This document shows positions 25,634-33,257 of a stretch of DNA of 64,000 nucleotides, piece after piece. The stretch is from Pedobacter sp. PAMC26386 (GTDB lineage: Bacteria > Bacteroidota > Bacteroidia > Sphingobacteriales > Sphingobacteriaceae), in NCBI GenBank assembly GCA_014302835.1, contig CP060294.1, positions 4,303,067-4,367,066 on the forward strand, read 5' to 3'. The first letter of the stretch is position 1, and every line of letters starts with the position of its first letter. The position numbers were made by a program, and so were the translations under genes. The notes beneath the pieces were generated by a model that did not search any database, had not been told where the DNA came from, and worked only from the letters and a program-made list of their open reading frames with translations.

Positions 25634-26260
25634 ATGGAGATGCAAGTGGATTTTAGCACATTAACTAAAGAAGTAAAAATTGATATTCTTCCTCCCAAAA
25701 ACACCCTTATTTTTAAGTTGTTGCAAGAGGTAAAACCGATTGAAGATGCAAAAGTACTGGAAATCGGTATTGGTAATACCGAGCATCTTCCTTTTATTTT
25801 TCAAAAAAACAAAGGCATATTGTACTTTGGAGCCGATAGTTCTGAACTCCTTATACACGAAGCATTATCAAACCATGCATTAAAAGTGAAAGAAGGCCAA
25901 GCTCAATTTATCAAAACTGGAGGCGATGAAAAGTTGGATTTTGGAGATGGTTTCTTCGATTGCTGTTTCACAGCCAATACACTTTATTTCTGGGCAGATC
26001 CGATACTGAATTTCATGGAAATCTATCGTGTTCTAAAACCGGGGGGTAAATTTGACCTAGCCATTGTTGAGAAAAAATCTGGAGGACATCTTCCCTGGAT
26101 CCAAATCGATTTTACGTTTTACAAAACTGATGAAGTAAAAACCTTTTTCCAGAAAGCAGGGTTTGTAAATATTGAGGTAAAAAAAGTGATGGAAGAAATA
26201 ACAGATAAAGACGGACAGAAAATAACAAGGCCATTCGTTATCATATCCGGACAGAAGTAA
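25634..26260 (+). CDS. Class I SAM-dependent methyltransferase
   Basis: 208 residues from ATG 25634; a TTG further upstream and an ATG at 25640 are alternatives. The Methyltransf_11-type fold shows KVLEIGIGNTEHLPFIF (motif I), YFGADSSELLIHEAL (strand 2 acid), LDFGDGFFDCCFTANTLYFW and EIYRVLKPGGKFDLAI (post motif). Substrate unknown; this branch includes small-molecule methylases. The gene pairs with the divergent AraC-type regulator, suggesting an inducible modification or detoxification function (inference). Confidence 0.8.
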   Translation: MEMQVDFSTLTKEVKIDILPPKNTLIFKLLQEVKPIEDAKVLEIGIGNTEHLPFIFQKNKGILYFGADSSELLIHEALSNHALKVKEGQAQFIKTGGDEKLDFGDGFFDCCFTANTLYFWADPILNFMEIYRVLKPGGKFDLAIVEKKSGGHLPWIQIDFTFYKTDEVKTFFQKAGFVNIEVKKVMEEITDKDGQKITRPFVIISGQK

Positions 26261-26347
26261 AGTGGATTAAGTTAATAACCTTGTCCATTCCTGATTTTGC
26301 TTTACCACGGTGTAGAAACTCTTGCTGAAAAGAATCACAAAAACAAT

Positions 26348-26626
26348 TCAATTTGCAGAAATAATCCGCCACTTTTCTCCTATTGATGCTCTTATTGCTT
26401 CGAATCCAAGAGGCATACCCAATAATTCTTTAAGAGTTTGATCAATGACTAACACATTATCAAGAGAAATAACTCTAAAATCGTCTTCTCTTAGATTCTT
26501 TTCTTTTCCACTAAATTGCCAGCATCCATCATCAAAATGATAAACATGTAATATTGGAGAATTTTGCTCTATTACAAATTTTGTCGCAAAGACTGCCCTT
26601 TTTGAACTGTCAGTAAAGTTTCTCAT
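26348..26626 (-). CDS. Small protein, DUF2185-like
   Basis: 92 residues from ATG 26626. Pattern: RAVFATKFVIEQNSPI, then HFDDGCWQFSGKE and a closing ELLGMPLGFEAIRAS. The W-x-F-x-G-x-E block and the P-x-G-x-x-A-x-R ending recall the DUF2185/Imm33 type of small protein, some of which are immunity proteins. This is a weak match made by eye. Its ATG shares one base with the stop of the lipoprotein gene upstream (TGATG), so the two are translated together. Confidence 0.45.
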   Translation of the reverse strand: MRNFTDSSKRAVFATKFVIEQNSPILHVYHFDDGCWQFSGKEKNLREDDFRVISLDNVLVIDQTLKELLGMPLGFEAIRASIGEKWRIISAN

Positions 26627-27084
26627 CAATTATTGCTTTTAAATATGGCGTGTGCGTTAGCATATTCTATATCATAAGGATTCTCTACGACCAACAGGTT
26701 GCCTTTATAATCTTTGTTTTCCACAATGTAATGATAGAACACTGTTTTTTTATCAGAATCAACCACCACCTTAGTCCCTTTTTGAATGTTATAAGGAACA
26801 CAAGTATATACTTCTGCCATCCCACCCCTAATTTTATAAGGATATATTCCTTGTTTTAATAAAGTATCGATAAACTTCCCTTTTTCAACACTATCTACTT
26901 TTAATAAGAGTACACCGAAACTATGATTTCCTGAAATCTTTGTATCCATAACCCTTCCTTTTATCAATAAACCGTTTAGCAGAACACGATTCGTTGCTTC
27001 AAAACGCCTTTTATCTGAATGATAGCAATTGATTGATAAAGAAATAAAACCAATGAACAACGCTACCAAATATAAATACCTCAT
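26626..27084 (-). CDS. Small lipoprotein of unknown function
   Basis: 152 residues from ATG 27084. The N-terminus is a signal peptide with a lipobox-like end (FISLSINC, then YHSDKRRF). The mature part is beta-rich with GLLIKGRVMDTKISGNHSFGVLLLKVDS and KGTKVVVDSDKKTVFYHYIV. No family recognised. It overlaps the DUF2185-like gene by one base. The IS element begins 53 bp upstream of its start, so its original promoter may have been separated from it. Confidence 0.5.
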   Translation of the reverse strand: MRYLYLVALFIGFISLSINCYHSDKRRFEATNRVLLNGLLIKGRVMDTKISGNHSFGVLLLKVDSVEKGKFIDTLLKQGIYPYKIRGGMAEVYTCVPYNIQKGTKVVVDSDKKTVFYHYIVENKDYKGNLLVVENPYDIEYANAHAIFKSNN

Positions 27085-27137
27085 TTCCAAATATTTAAAT
27101 TCACACATTTTCCAGTATCTGCGATACTCCAGTATTC

Positions 27138-27162
27138 TGTCGATTCCTAAAAGAGCTATACA
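27138..27162 (+). repeat. IS left inverted repeat
   Basis: Begins TGTCGATTCC and ends AGCTATACA. Matches the reverse complement of 28676-28700 at 18 of 25 positions, with the outer four and inner nine bases identical. Confidence 0.8.
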
Positions 27163-27175
27163 CTAAAAACAGTGT

Positions 27176-27718
27176 ATGGAAACAAAAGAAACAGAGTTTA
27201 TTTACTCAGATCGGATTGGCAAGCAACAGCGCTTTGATAAGCGCTTAATCGCATATGTTGTTCAATTAGCAGAACAAGGAGTCCCCCGCCGAGACCTTAT
27301 ACAGGAATATGGTATGGCCAGCTGCACCCTAAAGGATTGGATAGATCGGTACGGTTCAAGTATAGTGAAACACAAAAGCTATACACTGGCAGAAAAGAGG
27401 TCTGTTTTTCGCGCTGTAGAAGCAGGAATGAGCGTCAGACAAGCTCAAATTGCCTTTGATATTTCTTACCCGAGTGTAATACGGGGCTGGATAAAGAAAT
27501 TTAGAGAAGAAAATGTCGAAATTAGCGATATCAAATCTTTAGAGGTGGTTAAAAAGACAACAAATCAATCTGATAACACAGAACTCAAAGCCTTGCAAGA
27601 AGCCCTTGCAGAGGCCAATTTGAAGATCAAAGCCCTGGACACCATGATCGATATCGCTGAAGAACAGCTTAAAATCGATATCAGAAAAAAGTCTGGTGCC
27701 AGGCAGTCATCAAAATGA
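27176..27718 (+). CDS. IS3-family transposase OrfA (helix-turn-helix subunit)
   Basis: 180 residues. Two HTH segments: the first with AYVVQLAEQGVPRRDLIQEYGM and the second with KRSVFRAVEAGMSVRQAQIAF before SYPSVIRGWIKKFRE, which bind the IS ends. A coiled-coil-like region follows (ELKALQEALAEANLKIKALD), used for multimerisation in this family. Near the 3' end the codons read A-AAA-AAG (27685-27691), the canonical -1 slippery heptamer. The gene ends in ATGA shared with orfB. An inverted repeat (27158-27164 with 27171-27177) covers the start codon. Confidence 0.9.
   Translation: METKETEFIYSDRIGKQQRFDKRLIAYVVQLAEQGVPRRDLIQEYGMASCTLKDWIDRYGSSIVKHKSYTLAEKRSVFRAVEAGMSVRQAQIAFDISYPSVIRGWIKKFREENVEISDIKSLEVVKKTTNQSDNTELKALQEALAEANLKIKALDTMIDIAEEQLKIDIRKKSGARQSSK
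27685..27691 (+). promoter_or_regulatory. -1 programmed frameshift heptamer A-AAA-AAG
   Basis: In the OrfA frame the codons are AGA AAA AAG, so the heptamer is in the right phase. After a -1 slip the next codons (GTC TGG TGC CAG...) are open and in the orfB frame, joining OrfA residues 1-172 to orfB to give an OrfAB fusion of 491 residues, the active transposase of IS3 elements. Confidence 0.85.
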
Positions 27719-28650
27719 AACAGGACTTCCCTAAGCTTGGGATTAAGTTGCTGTGCAGACTGTTTGGCAAAACAAGACATGCTTATTATGATCATCAATG
27801 GAGGCTACAGGATGAAGGATTAAAAGATGAGATCGTTTTGCAGCATGTGATTGATATCCGCAAAACGCAAAAAAGAATAGGTACTTTAAAACTACATTTT
27901 ATGTTGCACAAGCCCTTAGAAAAACACGGTATCAAAATTGGCCGGGACTATCTCTTCGGACTGATGCGGGAACATAGCCTACATATCAGACAACGAAGAA
28001 GAAATGCGGTAACCACCAATTCAAGGCATTGGATGCGTAAATACAATAATCTGATCAAAGAATTGAGCATCAATCATCCTGAACAGGTTTGGGTAAGCGA
28101 TATTACTTATATACATCTTAAAAAACAATGGGGCTATCTCAGCCTGATCACAGATGCCTATTCTAAAAAAATCATGGGATGGGCCTTCAGGACAGATCTT
28201 TCGGCTCAGGGCTGCATAGATGCACTGGAAATGGCAATAAGCAATAGGAAGTACCCTCAAAAAGACCTTATACATCATTCCGACAGAGGATCGCAATATT
28301 GCAGCAAAGGATATATAGATCTGCTGACAGATAGTAAGATAGCAGTTAGTATGACAGAAAAAGGAGACCCATATGAGAACGCTATTGCAGAGCGCGTTAA
28401 TGGGATCTTAAAAGCAGAGTTTGATCTCTATGGATCTAATGCTGGACTGAGAGAAACTAATGGAAGGATAAGAGAGAGTATTCAGACGTATAACCACAGT
28501 AGACCACATGCTAGTTGCGATTATCTAACACCCGAACAGGCTCATCTTAAACAAGGAGAGCTTAAAAAAAGATGGAAACCCAAAAAATACAAACTAAAAG
28601 AAAATACAACTTGTATAAGTCAAACAGGAATTACAAATTTGCTTGTATAG
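27715..28650 (+). CDS. IS3-family transposase OrfB (DDE integrase core)
   Basis: 311 residues from ATG 27715, overlapping the OrfA stop as ATGA. It has the HTH_21-type N-terminal region (KRIGTLKLHFMLHK, YLFGLMREHSLHIRQRRR) and the retroviral-type DDE core: QVWVSDITYIHL (first Asp), LIHHSDRGSQYCSKGYIDLL (second Asp) and GDPYENAIAERVNGILKAEF (Glu), with SRPHASCDYLTPEQAH after it. It catalyses cutting and joining of the IS ends, mostly as the frameshifted OrfAB protein. Confidence 0.93.
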   Translation: MKQDFPKLGIKLLCRLFGKTRHAYYDHQWRLQDEGLKDEIVLQHVIDIRKTQKRIGTLKLHFMLHKPLEKHGIKIGRDYLFGLMREHSLHIRQRRRNAVTTNSRHWMRKYNNLIKELSINHPEQVWVSDITYIHLKKQWGYLSLITDAYSKKIMGWAFRTDLSAQGCIDALEMAISNRKYPQKDLIHHSDRGSQYCSKGYIDLLTDSKIAVSMTEKGDPYENAIAERVNGILKAEFDLYGSNAGLRETNGRIRESIQTYNHSRPHASCDYLTPEQAHLKQGELKKRWKPKKYKLKENTTCISQTGITNLLV

Positions 28651-28675
28651 TCAATTCAAAATTAATTCAATAACC

Positions 28676-28700
28676 TGTATAGCTATACGAGGATAAGACA
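28676..28700 (-). repeat. IS right inverted repeat
   Basis: Reads TGTATAGCT inward-to-outward and ends AAGACA at the junction. Partner of 27138-27162; followed directly by TTC, the target duplication. Confidence 0.8.
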
Positions 28701-28710
28701 TTCTCTCATT

Positions 28711-28765
28711 TCTGCTCGTCTCTAGTCCACGTCTAGTCCACCTCTAGTCCACGTTCACTCCACCT
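28711..28765 (+). repeat. 11-bp tandem repeat (TCTAGTCCAC plus G/C)
   Basis: Three near-identical units TCTAGTCCAC separated by a single G or C are followed by a diverged fourth (TTCACTCCAC). Units lie at about 28720-28763 and stand just right of the IS, upstream of the orphan gene at 28884. Confidence 0.75.
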
Positions 28766-28786
28766 ATTTGTGTAAAAACGTGGACT
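28746..28786. repeat. 10-bp inverted repeat overlapping the tandem repeat
   Basis: AGTCCACGTT (28746-28755) is perfectly complementary to AACGTGGACT (28777-28786), with a 21-nt spacer. The left arm is part of the 11-bp repeat array, so the right arm could pair with several repeat units in alternative hairpins. Confidence 0.7.
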
Positions 28787-28883
28787 TGCTATGTATTTGT
28801 TACGCACTTAACCTGTATTCATACAAAACTATACTTAACTTGAAATAAATCAAATATTATTTAAACTTTAAATATTTCACGAA

Positions 28884-29681
28884 ATGGCAACAAGAAAAGG
28901 GAATTTCATAACAGGATCCATACAAAACGTTGTTTTCAAGAAAAGAGGGAATAAGCAGACTATGCAGTCAGCTCCCGGCAAAGGCGGTGTCAAACAGACT
29001 AAAGCCACAAAAAAAGTAGCCATTCAATTTGGTAAAGCAAGCTCATTAGGTAAACACATCCGATTTATGTTTCGAGAGCCCATTTTTGGATTTTATGATG
29101 GAGCGATGATTAATCGCTTAAACATTGAATTACACGCAATATTGAGAAATTCTTATCGTAAAGAAGCAAACTTCTATCAATTTTCGGTAGACAGCTTCAG
29201 CAAATTACAAGGATTCAACTTCAATATTAAATCTCAACTGAATCAAAATTTCTGGCTGGAACCCGAAAGTTCTCTTACTGCAAACCTGTTAAAAATCACA
29301 CTTCCAGAGTTAAAAATACCTGAACAATTAAAATTTCCAGAAAACACCATTTCCTGTGAAATCACGATAGCCACAAATTTCTTCTGCCTGAGTAAAGGCT
29401 ATATCCACAAATCTGCTATATTACAGATATTAACGATTAACAATGACCAGTTTATCCCGGGCAAACACGAATTCGACTTTGCTGTTCCGGACGGCTGTCT
29501 CTGCATCGCCACCATATCCTTAAAGTATTTTACCCGTAAATACACCTCCACCCTCCTTTTTAATAATAAAGAGTTTAATCCGGCAGAAATTTGTGCAGCC
29601 TATGTCACCCCCGGTACATTTGCACCACAAAACATCACAGACTGGGATCGGGTTGACAACAAATTTCCAGAGAAAAAATAA
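28884..29681 (+). CDS. Protein of unknown function (orphan next to repeats)
   Basis: 265 residues, no signal peptide or membrane helix. The N-terminus is basic and Gly-rich (MATRKGNFITGSIQNVVFKK, KGGVKQTKATKKVAIQFGKAS), the middle contains SFSKLQGFNFNIKSQLNQNFW, and the rest is beta-rich. The opening and the GFNFN block recall a widespread but uncharacterised Bacteroidota protein type with the same start and a similar internal motif; I cannot name it. It stands alone between the IS and the arginase-like gene, preceded by tandem repeats, and convergent (1 bp apart) with the next gene. Confidence 0.55.
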   Translation: MATRKGNFITGSIQNVVFKKRGNKQTMQSAPGKGGVKQTKATKKVAIQFGKASSLGKHIRFMFREPIFGFYDGAMINRLNIELHAILRNSYRKEANFYQFSVDSFSKLQGFNFNIKSQLNQNFWLEPESSLTANLLKITLPELKIPEQLKFPENTISCEITIATNFFCLSKGYIHKSAILQILTINNDQFIPGKHEFDFAVPDGCLCIATISLKYFTRKYTSTLLFNNKEFNPAEICAAYVTPGTFAPQNITDWDRVDNKFPEKK

Positions 29682-29682
29682 C

Positions 29683-30870
29683 CTATAGCAGCTTCTGATA
29701 GGTACGCCACCATAAATCGGGCATTTCCCCATTCACGGCCATCGTATAATCTTCATACCTGCATGGAACTAAATGATATCTCTCATTTTTTGATACACCT
29801 GTAGGGTAAGGAACCTGCATCCACCAGCGATCAGATTTCTTACTTTTCACAAAAAGCATTTCACCTGTACCATCATTTAAGCTGGCACGGTAAATTAAAT
29901 ACTGAGATTTAGGATTGAGTGGAAAATCCTTTTTACGGTTATAGAAACCATCTATAAAGTACCACACCATTTGACCCAATAACATTGCAGACTGGCTGCC
30001 CGTATCAAATGCCGGGTTAAATTCATAAAAACCAATAGAAGTCAGCTTATCATTTAATCCCGCATAATGCGCGATTTTACAAGCCTGCTCTCCATAAAAT
30101 CCATTCGGGCAAGCATTCCCGTTTGCAGAAGAATCTGAAGAACGGATACAGGAAAGATCAAAGCTCATCATGTTCGCATTTCTGATCACAGGTTCAGCTG
30201 AACTCACATCAGTTAAAAATTCACCCAGACGGTGAACATCGAAATACAGCTTATTCATCACTTTTAAACTATCCTGATTCACTAAATACGTCTGGAAACC
30301 GATATTACTGAAATTAAACAGATAGTTTGGCTGGTGCATAAAGATTCTGTTCAGATAAGCATCAGATCGTGTAGCAATATTGCCGGGCTCACTCCCATCC
30401 TCATCCAGATCGAATTTATTATCAACCACTACTAAATCCACCTTCTGCTCCAAAGCTTCATAAGCCATATATTGTGCATAAGTCAAATCCTGACCGCCTC
30501 CAATAATTACTGGCACAATGTCCTGTCTCATCAAGTCAGTAACCACCATTTTCAGTGCGACATAAGTATCAGAAATTGTGGCTCCCGCTTTGATATTACC
30601 TAAATCAACTATTCTGCTTTCAAATGCACCTTCATGCAACAAATAAAATTGTTCCCGGAAGTAATCCGGGCCTAGAGAACAGCCATTATTATTCACCGCA
30701 GCACGGTCATCCATGACACCAATAATCGCAATATCAAATGCTTTGTCGCCCAGTTCAGGAAATTTTTCCGTGTAAAAACTAGCCTTCATTCCCAGTTGAC
30801 TGGTATAAAAACCCTGTTTAGGTGTGAATTTTTCGAGAGCTAGCGGGGAGAAAAAATCGGATAAGGACAT
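29683..30870 (-). CDS. Arginase/formimidoylglutamase-fold protein with altered metal site
   Basis: 395 residues. The ureohydrolase fold is recognisable: DIAIIGVMDDRAAVNNNGCSL, VPVIIGGGQDLTYAQYMAYE, LVVVDNKFDLDEDG and NMMSFDLSCIRSSDS. In true arginases these positions hold the Mn ligands GGDHS, DAHxD and SFDxDxxDP. Here they read GGGQDLT (124-130), VDNKFD (149-154) and SFDLSCIRSSD (236-246), so the His ligands and at least one Asp are gone. The protein is full length and shows conserved structure, so it is likely a folded but non-classical or non-catalytic member. Monocistronic. Confidence 0.75.
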   Translation of the reverse strand: MSLSDFFSPLALEKFTPKQGFYTSQLGMKASFYTEKFPELGDKAFDIAIIGVMDDRAAVNNNGCSLGPDYFREQFYLLHEGAFESRIVDLGNIKAGATISDTYVALKMVVTDLMRQDIVPVIIGGGQDLTYAQYMAYEALEQKVDLVVVDNKFDLDEDGSEPGNIATRSDAYLNRIFMHQPNYLFNFSNIGFQTYLVNQDSLKVMNKLYFDVHRLGEFLTDVSSAEPVIRNANMMSFDLSCIRSSDSSANGNACPNGFYGEQACKIAHYAGLNDKLTSIGFYEFNPAFDTGSQSAMLLGQMVWYFIDGFYNRKKDFPLNPKSQYLIYRASLNDGTGEMLFVKSKKSDRWWMQVPYPTGVSKNERYHLVPCRYEDYTMAVNGEMPDLWWRTYQKLL

Positions 30871-30985
30871 AATTAATGGTATCTATGCCGTCAAATATCT
30901 ATTTTTGAGATCATATATTAATAAGAGCTTGTTTAAATTTATCAATTAATTTGTTTCAGGCGCTTAACATCCTAAAAAAAATGAA

Positions 30986-31954
30986 ATGATTTTAGTTACC
31001 GGCGCCACAGGTTTTTTAGGGTCTGAGCTTATTCATCAGTTAACGGCTCAGGGCAAAAAAGTACGCGCTCTGAAAAGGGAAAATTCAAAAACCCCTGCTT
31101 TATTAACAAAGAACACACTGATTGAATGGTTTATTGCCGACATCAACGACCTGTCTACACTTGATGATGCATTCGAAAACATAACCCAGGTCTACCATTG
31201 TGCTGCAATAGTATCATTTGATCCTAAAGATAAAGCTGCCCTGCTGAAAGTGAATATTGAAGGAACCAGCAATGTGGCCAATTTATGTGTACACCGCAAC
31301 GCCAGACTACTTCATGTAAGCTCTGTTGCTGCTTTGGGTGAAGCTAAAAAAGGAAAAGAAATTACTGAAAAAGACTTCTGGGAATACGACGCTAAAGTTC
31401 ATACTTATGCGATTTCAAAATACGAAGGAGAAATGGAAGTCTGGCGCAGCATGGCCGAAGGCCTGGATGCTGTCATTGTTAACCCCTCTGTGATCATCGG
31501 GCACAATGCCGGATATACTGGAAGCGGTGCAATTTTTAAACTCGTCAAAGACGGGCTCGGCTATTATACCAAAGGCGCTACCGGGATTGTAGATGTAGAA
31601 GATGTAGCCAAAAGCATGATCGTCCTGATGGAAAGCGAAGTTACGGGTGAAAGATTTACCATATCGGCAGAGAACTATCATTATCAGCAGTTTTTTTCAG
31701 AAATTGCCAAAGGTATGGGTGTTAAAGCGCCCTCCAAAGAAGCCAAACCATGGATGCTTGGCATTGCATGGCGGGCAGCCAAATTTGCCGCCCTGTTTAC
31801 AGGAAAAGCAGCCGCACTAACCAGCGATGCTGCAAAAAGCAGTTTGAATATTAGTTTATACAGTAACGATAAAATCAAGAACACTACGGGTATCACCTTC
31901 AAGCCCCTGCATCAAAGCATTCAGGAAGTATGTGCAGGCTTAAAAAAACTTTAA
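30986..31954 (+). CDS. NAD(P)-dependent SDR/epimerase-type oxidoreductase
   Basis: 322 residues, extended SDR fold. Nucleotide-binding motif MILVTGATGFLGSELIHQL at the N-terminus, HCAAIVSFDPKD, LLHVSSVAALGEAK (Ser), and the catalytic YAISKYEGE (Tyr-x-x-x-Lys). It resembles dihydroflavonol-4-reductase-like and 3-beta-HSD-like proteins; substrate unknown. The next gene starts one base after its stop, so it is the first gene of a tight three-gene operon. Confidence 0.85.
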   Translation: MILVTGATGFLGSELIHQLTAQGKKVRALKRENSKTPALLTKNTLIEWFIADINDLSTLDDAFENITQVYHCAAIVSFDPKDKAALLKVNIEGTSNVANLCVHRNARLLHVSSVAALGEAKKGKEITEKDFWEYDAKVHTYAISKYEGEMEVWRSMAEGLDAVIVNPSVIIGHNAGYTGSGAIFKLVKDGLGYYTKGATGIVDVEDVAKSMIVLMESEVTGERFTISAENYHYQQFFSEIAKGMGVKAPSKEAKPWMLGIAWRAAKFAALFTGKAAALTSDAAKSSLNISLYSNDKIKNTTGITFKPLHQSIQEVCAGLKKL

Positions 31955-31955
31955 A

Positions 31956-33254
31956 ATGAAGCAAAAGAATATTTACATCATTGATTTCGACAGCACCTTC
32001 ACCCAGGTAGAAGCTCTTGATGAGCTCGCCCGAATTTCCCTTAAAAAACATCCTGATAAGGAAGCCATCTTCAAGAAAATTGAAGACCTGACTAACCTTG
32101 CTATGGAAGGAAAACTATCGTTCAGTGAAAGTCTTGCCCAAAGAGTAAAATTACTGGAAGCTTCAGAAGACCATTTGAAACAACTGATCACCCGTTTAAA
32201 AAAGAAAGTATCCAAATCTTTTTCCCGCAATGCGGCTTTCTTTAAAAAACATGCTGACCAGGTATTGATTGTATCTGGTGGATTTAAAGAATTTATCACC
32301 CCTGTAGTTAGTCAGTACCATATTAAAAAAGAAAATATTTACGCCAATACTTTTGTGACTACTGGCGATGGCAAAATTATAGATTATGATCATGCAAACC
32401 CGTTAAGTGAAGAAGGCGGTAAGGTAAAACTCATGCAGCACCTGAATCTTGAAGGCGATTTATATGGAATTGGTGATGGTTATTCTGATTTTCAGCTTCG
32501 CGAAAGCGGAATGATCAAAAAATTCTACGCCTTTACGGAGAATATCTCCAGAGAAAGTATTGTAAGCAGAGCCGACCATGTTACCCCAAGTTTTGACGAA
32601 TTTTTATACGTTAACAATCTGCCAAGGGCTATTTCGTACCCTAAGAATAGAATTCTATGTCTGGCTATCGGAGATATCCCGGAAGAAAGCCTTGCCCTGT
32701 TAAAAAAAGATGGTCTTTCTATCCGTCACAAATCTTCTTTTGAAGATAAATATGTGAAAGATGTCCATATGATTTTGCTGGCTAAAGGTGAGAAAATGGA
32801 CCCAGAGAAACTAAAAATAGCGCTGAAGCTAAAAACAATCGGCTACCTGGGCACAACAGCCGGCAAAATTGATTTGCAAGCTTGTACAGCGATGGGCATT
32901 GTTGTTTTTGAAGATCCGAAGAACAACCCTAGGAATGCGAATTTCATTCCTAAAAGGATGCTGGATTTCATGAACAAAGGAACTACTTATTTAAGCAGTA
33001 ACTTCCCTAATTTACAATTACCCAGAATTGAAGCTTCGCACCGTCTCATTCACGTTCACCATAACGTGCCAGGCATTATGGCACAAATCAATACTGTTTT
33101 CGCAAAACACAGTATCAATATTGTCGGTCAGTTTCTGATGACTAACTCAACTATCGGTTATGCCATTACAGATATCAATGCAGAATATGACAAAGACCTT
33201 TTCAAATCTTTAAAGAAAATTGAACATACCATCAAATTCAGAGTACTTTATTAA
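31956..33254 (+). CDS. Phosphoserine phosphatase (SerB-like) fused to a SerA remnant plus ACT domain
   Basis: 432 residues in three parts. Residues 1-225 are a HAD-IB phosphatase like SerB: IIDFDSTFTQVE (Asp10, Asp12), LIVSGGFKEF (Ser107) and YGIGDGYSDFQL (Asp174). Residues 229-327 look like the N-terminal substrate domain of phosphoglycerate dehydrogenase (VKDVHMILLAKGEKM, LKTIGYLGTTAGKIDLQACT, MGIVVFEDPKNNPRNA). Residues 328-432 match the linker and ACT domain of SerA (TTYLSSNFPNLQLP; RLIHVHHNVPGIMAQINTVF). The NAD-binding Rossmann domain and its catalytic residues are missing between these parts. It should remove phosphate from phosphoserine, while the SerA part can at most sense serine. 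It starts one base after the SDR gene. Confidence 0.8.
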   Translation: MKQKNIYIIDFDSTFTQVEALDELARISLKKHPDKEAIFKKIEDLTNLAMEGKLSFSESLAQRVKLLEASEDHLKQLITRLKKKVSKSFSRNAAFFKKHADQVLIVSGGFKEFITPVVSQYHIKKENIYANTFVTTGDGKIIDYDHANPLSEEGGKVKLMQHLNLEGDLYGIGDGYSDFQLRESGMIKKFYAFTENISRESIVSRADHVTPSFDEFLYVNNLPRAISYPKNRILCLAIGDIPEESLALLKKDGLSIRHKSSFEDKYVKDVHMILLAKGEKMDPEKLKIALKLKTIGYLGTTAGKIDLQACTAMGIVVFEDPKNNPRNANFIPKRMLDFMNKGTTYLSSNFPNLQLPRIEASHRLIHVHHNVPGIMAQINTVFAKHSINIVGQFLMTNSTIGYAITDINAEYDKDLFKSLKKIEHTIKFRVLY

Positions 33255-33257
33255 AAT

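Larger units (their letters stand above)
27138..28700 (+). mobile_element. IS3-family insertion sequence (IS150-like), intact, 1563 bp
   Basis: Two overlapping transposase genes lie between imperfect terminal inverted repeats of about 25 bp: left 27138-27162, right 28676-28700, 18 of 25 positions identical when the right end is reverse-complemented. Both start TGTC and end AGCTATACA, giving the TG...CA ends of IS3-family elements. The outer bases are TTC on both sides (27135-27137 and 28701-28703), a 3-bp target duplication, normal for the IS150 group. Both reading frames are open and the frameshift signal is in place, so the element looks complete and potentially active. Confidence 0.85.

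Noticed and set aside
28711..28765. Tandem repeat as a possible CRISPR array
   Set aside because: Units are 11 bp and directly adjacent, with no spacers of constant length and no cas genes nearby.
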